Origin: Pseudomonadota bacterium
GTDB lineage: Bacteria; Myxococcota_A; Polyangia; Polyangiales; Polyangiaceae
Length of the DNA: 10,067 bases
Assembly (NCBI GenBank): GCA_023411445.1
Contig: JAEYOT010000223.1
Coordinates: 1-10,067, forward strand
Reading direction: 5' to 3'
In this document: positions 6,815 through 10,067 of the stretch, one piece after another
Position numbering within the stretch: the stretch's first letter is position 1
How the letters are laid out: the number at the start of each line of letters is the position of its first letter
Program-made: the position numbers and the translations under genes
Notes under the pieces: generated by a model
Told to the model about the DNA's origin: nothing
What the model saw: the letters and a program-made list of their open reading frames with translations, nothing else
Databases searched by the model: none

Positions 6815-7697
6815 AGCAGCTACCCTTGCCGGGGTGGCTCTCCAGCTCGACCCGGCCTTTGTGCGCCTTCATCACGTGCTTCACGATGGCGAGGCCCAGG
6901 CCGGAGCCCTCGCGCTCACGCGAGAGGCGATCGTCCACACGGTAGAACTTCTGGAAAATGCGCTTGTGCTCCGTGATGGGGATACCGGCGCCGTTGTCCG
7001 CGACCTTCACCTTCACGAAGCGCGGCGCTTCCTCGACCGTCACGCTGATTTTGACCGGATCTCCGCCGTACTTGTAGGCGTTCGTCAACAGGTTGAGCAG
7101 CGCGTCGGAGACGGCGCCGCGATCGGCGATCACGCGCAGGTTGGCGCTCGGCATCTCCACCCGGAGATCCACGCTGCGGCTCTGCCGATAAGTCTCGAAC
7201 GCGTCCACGGCGTTGTCGATGATGGACCCCAGATCGGTCTCGCGCAGCACGAACTCACGCCGGCCGCTCTCCATGCGACCCCAGTCCAGCAGGCGATCGA
7301 TCAGCTCCTGTAGGCGCGTGGTCTCGCGCTCCAGACCGGTGATGCACTTCTCCTCCGCGGAGGCGTCACCCCGACGCAGCGCCAGCGTCTCCGCGAACAA
7401 GCGAATGGAGGTGAGCGGGGTCTTCAGCTCGTGCGACACCTTGGAGACGAAGTCGCTCTGCAGGCGCGACAAGCTGGCCTCGCGCCGCACGAACACCCAC
7501 ACCAAGATCACGCCCGTGACCGCGGCGCCAGACAGGGCCATCACCAGGATGCCCATCAGCAGGTTGAGCTGGGCCTCCCCCAGGAACAGCAGGATGACGC
7601 CCAGTGACACCAACAGGAACGTCGGCACCACGACGAGCGACACCAGCAGGATGACGATGCGGCGATAACCGAGGTCCACGAGGTCTCGCGAAGCCAT
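6786..7697 (-). CDS. Sensor histidine kinase, two membrane helices and almost no external domain
   Basis: The protein is 303 residues. Two hydrophobic helices at about 15-39 and 46-70 are joined by only a few residues (GEAQLN). There is therefore no extracytoplasmic sensor domain and no HAMP or PAS domain before the phosphoacceptor. The phosphoacceptor is H89 in VSHELKTP. The ATPase domain is complete: N box NLLTNAYKY with N206, G1 box DNGAGI (234-239), F box IFQKFYR, and G2 box GSGLGLA (264-270). It should autophosphorylate and pass phosphate to a response regulator, but no regulator gene is present in the window. The ATG at 7697 directly follows the TAG of the debranching enzyme gene (no gap) and has only a weak Shine-Dalgarno, so translation probably depends on the upstream gene. 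With the sensor reduced to a helical hairpin, it may sense the membrane itself or a partner protein; that is inference. Confidence 0.93.
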   Translation of the reverse strand: MASRDLVDLGYRRIVILLVSLVVVPTFLLVSLGVILLFLGEAQLNLLMGILVMALSGAAVTGVILVWVFVRREASLSRLQSDFVSKVSHELKTPLTSIRLFAETLALRRGDASAEEKCITGLERETTRLQELIDRLLDWGRMESGRREFVLRETDLGSIIDNAVDAFETYRQSRSVDLRVEMPSANLRVIADRGAVSDALLNLLTNAYKYGGDPVKISVTVEEAPRFVKVKVADNGAGIPITEHKRIFQKFYRVDDRLSREREGSGLGLAIVKHVMKAHKGRVELESHPGKGSCFSLVIPRAA

Positions 7698-9701
7698 CTA
7701 CACGCGCAAGTCTACCACGAGCGCGCGGATCAGCTCGGCGACGCTGGTGGCCTGGGCCGGGCAGCCCCGAGCCCGGTGCGGCGCGTCGCCGTCGGCGAGC
7801 TGCCCGATTTGCCCGAGGATGACGGCGCCGTCCAGCGCGCCCTCGATCACGTGCCGCAGCTCCTCCTTCAGCTCTTCGTCGTCGGGCGAGAGCCGGACGG
7901 CTGCGCGCACGTAGAAGCCGAGCAAATGCGTCCAGGCCGTGCCCTGGTGGTAAGCCAGCTCGCGCTCCGCGAGCGAGCCGGCGAACTGGGAGACGTAGCG
8001 CGCGTCGTGCGGCGAGAGGCTGCGAATGCCGCGCGGCGTGAGCAGCTCGGCTCGTACCCGCGCCACGATCGCGCGCGCCTGCCAGTCCTCGAACAAGCTG
8101 GGATCCACCGCCAGCGCGATGAGCGCGTTCGGCCGAATGCTCGCGTCCACCCAGGCGTCCTGAGCGTCGCGCGACTCGCTCACGCAATCGTAAGGAAAGT
8201 CCGTATCGTGGCACCAAAAGCGCGACTTGAACGAAGCGCGCGCTTTGACGCCGGCGGCTTCACACGCCTCCGCCAGCCGCTCGTTGCCGTGCTCGCGGGC
8301 CAGCTTGGCCAACGTGCCGGTAGCCTGCGTGAACAGCGCCTGCTGCTCAATCGCGATGCCGCGGCGCGGCGTGACCGGGCCGTCCGGTGTGCGCGCGTCC
8401 ATCCAAGTGAGCGCCATGCGCTCCGCGCCGTTGACGAGCAAGCCGTCGTGCGAGAGCCAGCCCCAGCGCCGGATGCCGCCCTGCAGCCGCGCGAAGCCGC
8501 GCACCAGCGCGTTGTAGAGCTGGCGTTTGAGCGCCTCGTGCTCTGGCCCCAGCTCCGGCAAGAGTAGCCGCGCGACCTCGAACAACCACAGCGTGGCGTC
8601 AGGCAGCGGCTTGGCGCGCGGCTGCCCCGGCTGCACCAAAAACTCCGGCAAAAAACCGCCGCGCTGCGAGGCCAGCAAGGTGGGGAGCGCCCTCACGGCC
8701 AGATCCGTGCGCCCGCGGGCGAGCGTCAGGCCTGGCAGCGCGAGCAAGAAGTCCCGCGTGTACGGCGCGTGCCAGGGATAGCCAGCGATGATCATGGGCG
8801 GCTTGGCCGCGTCCAAACAGAACTGCTCGGCCGCGACCGACAAGAGCCGCACCGCGGGCGGTCGCCCCACGCCCAGCGCCTCTCGGCTGATGGCCTCGCA
8901 CGCTTCCATCACCATCTCGGCCGCCGGACGCTCGAGGCGCTTGCCCACCGAAACGACCAGGTACGACGTGCGTCCCGGCTCGAGCGGCAGCTCGAACACG
9001 CCCGGCGTCCACATGTCCTCCTGAAACTCCGCGTGCTCGCCGCGATCGGCCAGGTACTCGAAGCGCCGCCACCAGTCCGGCGCTCCCATGAACACGCCGT
9101 CGTGAGCGAAGAAGATCGACGGCAAGCGCTCCACCGGCCGCAGCTCCACGATGCTGGGCCGGAGCGCGACGACCTGCTCCATGCCGCCGTGCTCGCGCAT
9201 CAACGAGTCTACCGGTCTGAGCGGCATGAGCGGGCGCAAGCTGATGCGCGCCAGGCCGGCGCCGGACCAGGTATAGCCCATGATCACCGCGTTCTCGCCG
9301 CGCACCAAGCACAGCGTGCGCTCGAGCGTGCCATTGCCGGTGCGGAACACCCAGCGCGGGATCGGATCTTGCGCGAAGCTCAGCAGGTTGCGATAGCCGG
9401 GCGTGGGCGCCACGTTGGGAAACTGGTGCGTCGCGAGCCGGTACTGTCGCTTCTCCCCGTCGAGCGTGAGCGTGGTGTCGGCGTGGCTCAGGATGACGTG
9501 GCGTCCGAGCGGAGGCGGCAGCGCCGCGACCAGCGATCCGTGGTGCCTGCGCGTGTGCATCAGCGCGATTGTGCTCATGGCGTAGGCACCGGCGCCGTTG
9601 GTGTGCAGCCACTCCGCCTCGGCCTTCTCGATCGCGCCGCCAACCTCTACCGACGGCCACGCGCCGTCACGCGAGCCGAGCCAGCTGGGCTGCTTCTTCA
9701 C
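7698..9701 (-). CDS. Glycogen-debranching enzyme (amylo-alpha-1,6-glucosidase, GH133-like)
   Basis: The protein is 667 residues, the usual length for bacterial and archaeal debranching enzymes of this type. The N-terminal part shows EWLHTNGAGAYAMST (30-44) and RRHHGSLVAA (51-60), the family hallmark of a beta-sandwich domain. The C-terminal (alpha/alpha)6-type catalytic part shows AGYPWHAPYTRDFLLALPGL (about 305-324), TWMDA and PVTPRRG (about 429-446), GIRSLSPHDARY (about 555-566) and AYHQGTAWTHLLGFY (about 580-594). It would remove alpha-1,6-linked glucose at glycogen branch points, in the cytoplasm; no signal peptide is seen. Several motifs differ from the family as I recall it: WGRDT is TRDFL, and VEINALWY is IEQQALFT. 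It may have altered specificity. The start is GTG at 9701, overlapping the aroE stop (GTGA). The next gene begins directly after its TAG. Confidence 0.9.
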   Translation of the reverse strand: MKKQPSWLGSRDGAWPSVEVGGAIEKAEAEWLHTNGAGAYAMSTIALMHTRRHHGSLVAALPPPLGRHVILSHADTTLTLDGEKRQYRLATHQFPNVAPTPGYRNLLSFAQDPIPRWVFRTGNGTLERTLCLVRGENAVIMGYTWSGAGLARISLRPLMPLRPVDSLMREHGGMEQVVALRPSIVELRPVERLPSIFFAHDGVFMGAPDWWRRFEYLADRGEHAEFQEDMWTPGVFELPLEPGRTSYLVVSVGKRLERPAAEMVMEACEAISREALGVGRPPAVRLLSVAAEQFCLDAAKPPMIIAGYPWHAPYTRDFLLALPGLTLARGRTDLAVRALPTLLASQRGGFLPEFLVQPGQPRAKPLPDATLWLFEVARLLLPELGPEHEALKRQLYNALVRGFARLQGGIRRWGWLSHDGLLVNGAERMALTWMDARTPDGPVTPRRGIAIEQQALFTQATGTLAKLAREHGNERLAEACEAAGVKARASFKSRFWCHDTDFPYDCVSESRDAQDAWVDASIRPNALIALAVDPSLFEDWQARAIVARVRAELLTPRGIRSLSPHDARYVSQFAGSLAERELAYHQGTAWTHLLGFYVRAAVRLSPDDEELKEELRHVIEGALDGAVILGQIGQLADGDAPHRARGCPAQATSVAELIRALVVDLRV

Positions 9702-10066
9702 GGGCGCCCCCGCCGGGCCAGCTCATCGAGCGCCGCCTGGAGCATGGGCTCAGCCGACGGCAGCTGCCCGAGCCAGATTTCAATCGCCAGTTGTGCTTGC
9801 CCTACCAGCATGTGAAGCCCGTGCAGCGCGCGGCGTCCGGACTCTCGCGCAGCGCGCAAGAAAGGTGTCTCCAGCGGCGCGTAGATCAGGTCGTAGGCTA
9901 AGGCGTGCTCGGGCAGCGCCGACCACGGCACGAGCCGGGCCAGCGGCTCTCCGGAGTCCGCACCTTGCATGCCGGCGCTGGTGCACTGCACGATGAGCGA
10001 GGCGCCCTCGGCGCTCTCGACGAAGCGAGCGCGGGCTTCGCCTCCTGCTTCCGGCCAAGCCAAGAG
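9698..10066 (-). CDS. aroE: Shikimate dehydrogenase, C-terminal part (gene continues past right edge)
   Basis: About 123 codons of the 3' end are present, with the frame open to the right edge. The C-terminal NADP-binding domain of AroE is recognisable: LIVQCTSAGMQG matches the family's xIVNATSxGM segment, YDLIYAPLETPFLRAARESG matches the DxxYxPxxTxxLxxAxxxG segment, and GLHMLVGQAQLAIEIWLG is the closing helix whose Gln helps bind shikimate. The enzyme reduces 3-dehydroshikimate to shikimate in aromatic amino acid synthesis, in the cytoplasm. The usual Asn-Ala of NATS is Gln-Cys here, a small departure. It is upstream of, and overlaps by four bases (GTGA), the debranching enzyme gene, so it is the leading visible gene of this operon. 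The N-terminal substrate domain cannot be checked. Confidence 0.88.
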   Translation of the reverse strand, partial: LLAWPEAGGEARARFVESAEGASLIVQCTSAGMQGADSGEPLARLVPWSALPEHALAYDLIYAPLETPFLRAARESGRRALHGLHMLVGQAQLAIEIWLGQLPSAEPMLQAALDELARRGRP

Positions 10067-10067
10067 C

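Noticed and set aside
8769..9815. Long open frame on the plus strand (about 348 codons)
   Set aside because: Antisense shadow of the debranching enzyme; rich in Arg, His and Ala with no recognisable domain.

Overview
The window is strongly GC-rich and gene-dense, with eight protein genes and almost no spacer DNA. The lineage clues are inferences: Cys-rich secreted modules of the 'C-x2-C-G-x-x-C' / 'C-x-P-G-x-T-Q-x-C' kind, an OmpA protein with long thrombospondin type 3 repeats, and many hypothetical lipoproteins all point to a Myxococcota bacterium, most likely Polyangiales. No RNA gene, CRISPR array, insertion sequence or phage gene is visible.

Layout. (1) Positions 2-3327, plus strand: a two-gene redox operon cut by the left edge. 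The first gene fuses a cyclic-nucleotide-binding (Crp-like) domain to a ferredoxin with sixteen Cys, enough for four [4Fe-4S] clusters. The second gene, overlapping it at TTGA, fuses a membrane di-heme cytochrome b (two helices each with H-x13-H) to a periplasmic domain with five CxxCH haem c sites. Together they look like a wire carrying electrons from the cytoplasm through the membrane to periplasmic haems. (2) Positions 3333-6154, minus strand: an OmpA-family outer-membrane protein, followed with an ATGA overlap by a Cys-rich lipoprotein. This is a cell-envelope operon. (3) Positions 6155-6301: the only real intergenic region, 147 bp between divergent genes. It contains a perfect 8-bp hairpin covering the ribosome binding site and touching the start codon of the OmpA gene. 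(4) Positions 6302-6814, plus strand: a small Cys-rich lipoprotein. (5) Positions 6786-10066, minus strand: a tightly packed operon in the order shikimate dehydrogenase (aroE, cut by the right edge), GH133-type glycogen-debranching enzyme, and a two-helix sensor histidine kinase. Junctions are a GTGA overlap and TAG|ATG with no gap.

The most interesting elements are the cNMP-ferredoxin / cytochrome b-c conduit, the hairpin at the OmpA start codon, and the odd aroE-debranching enzyme-kinase operon. The window shows no system that I can claim is wholly new; the redox pair is the best candidate for follow-up, and its upstream neighbour lies outside the window.
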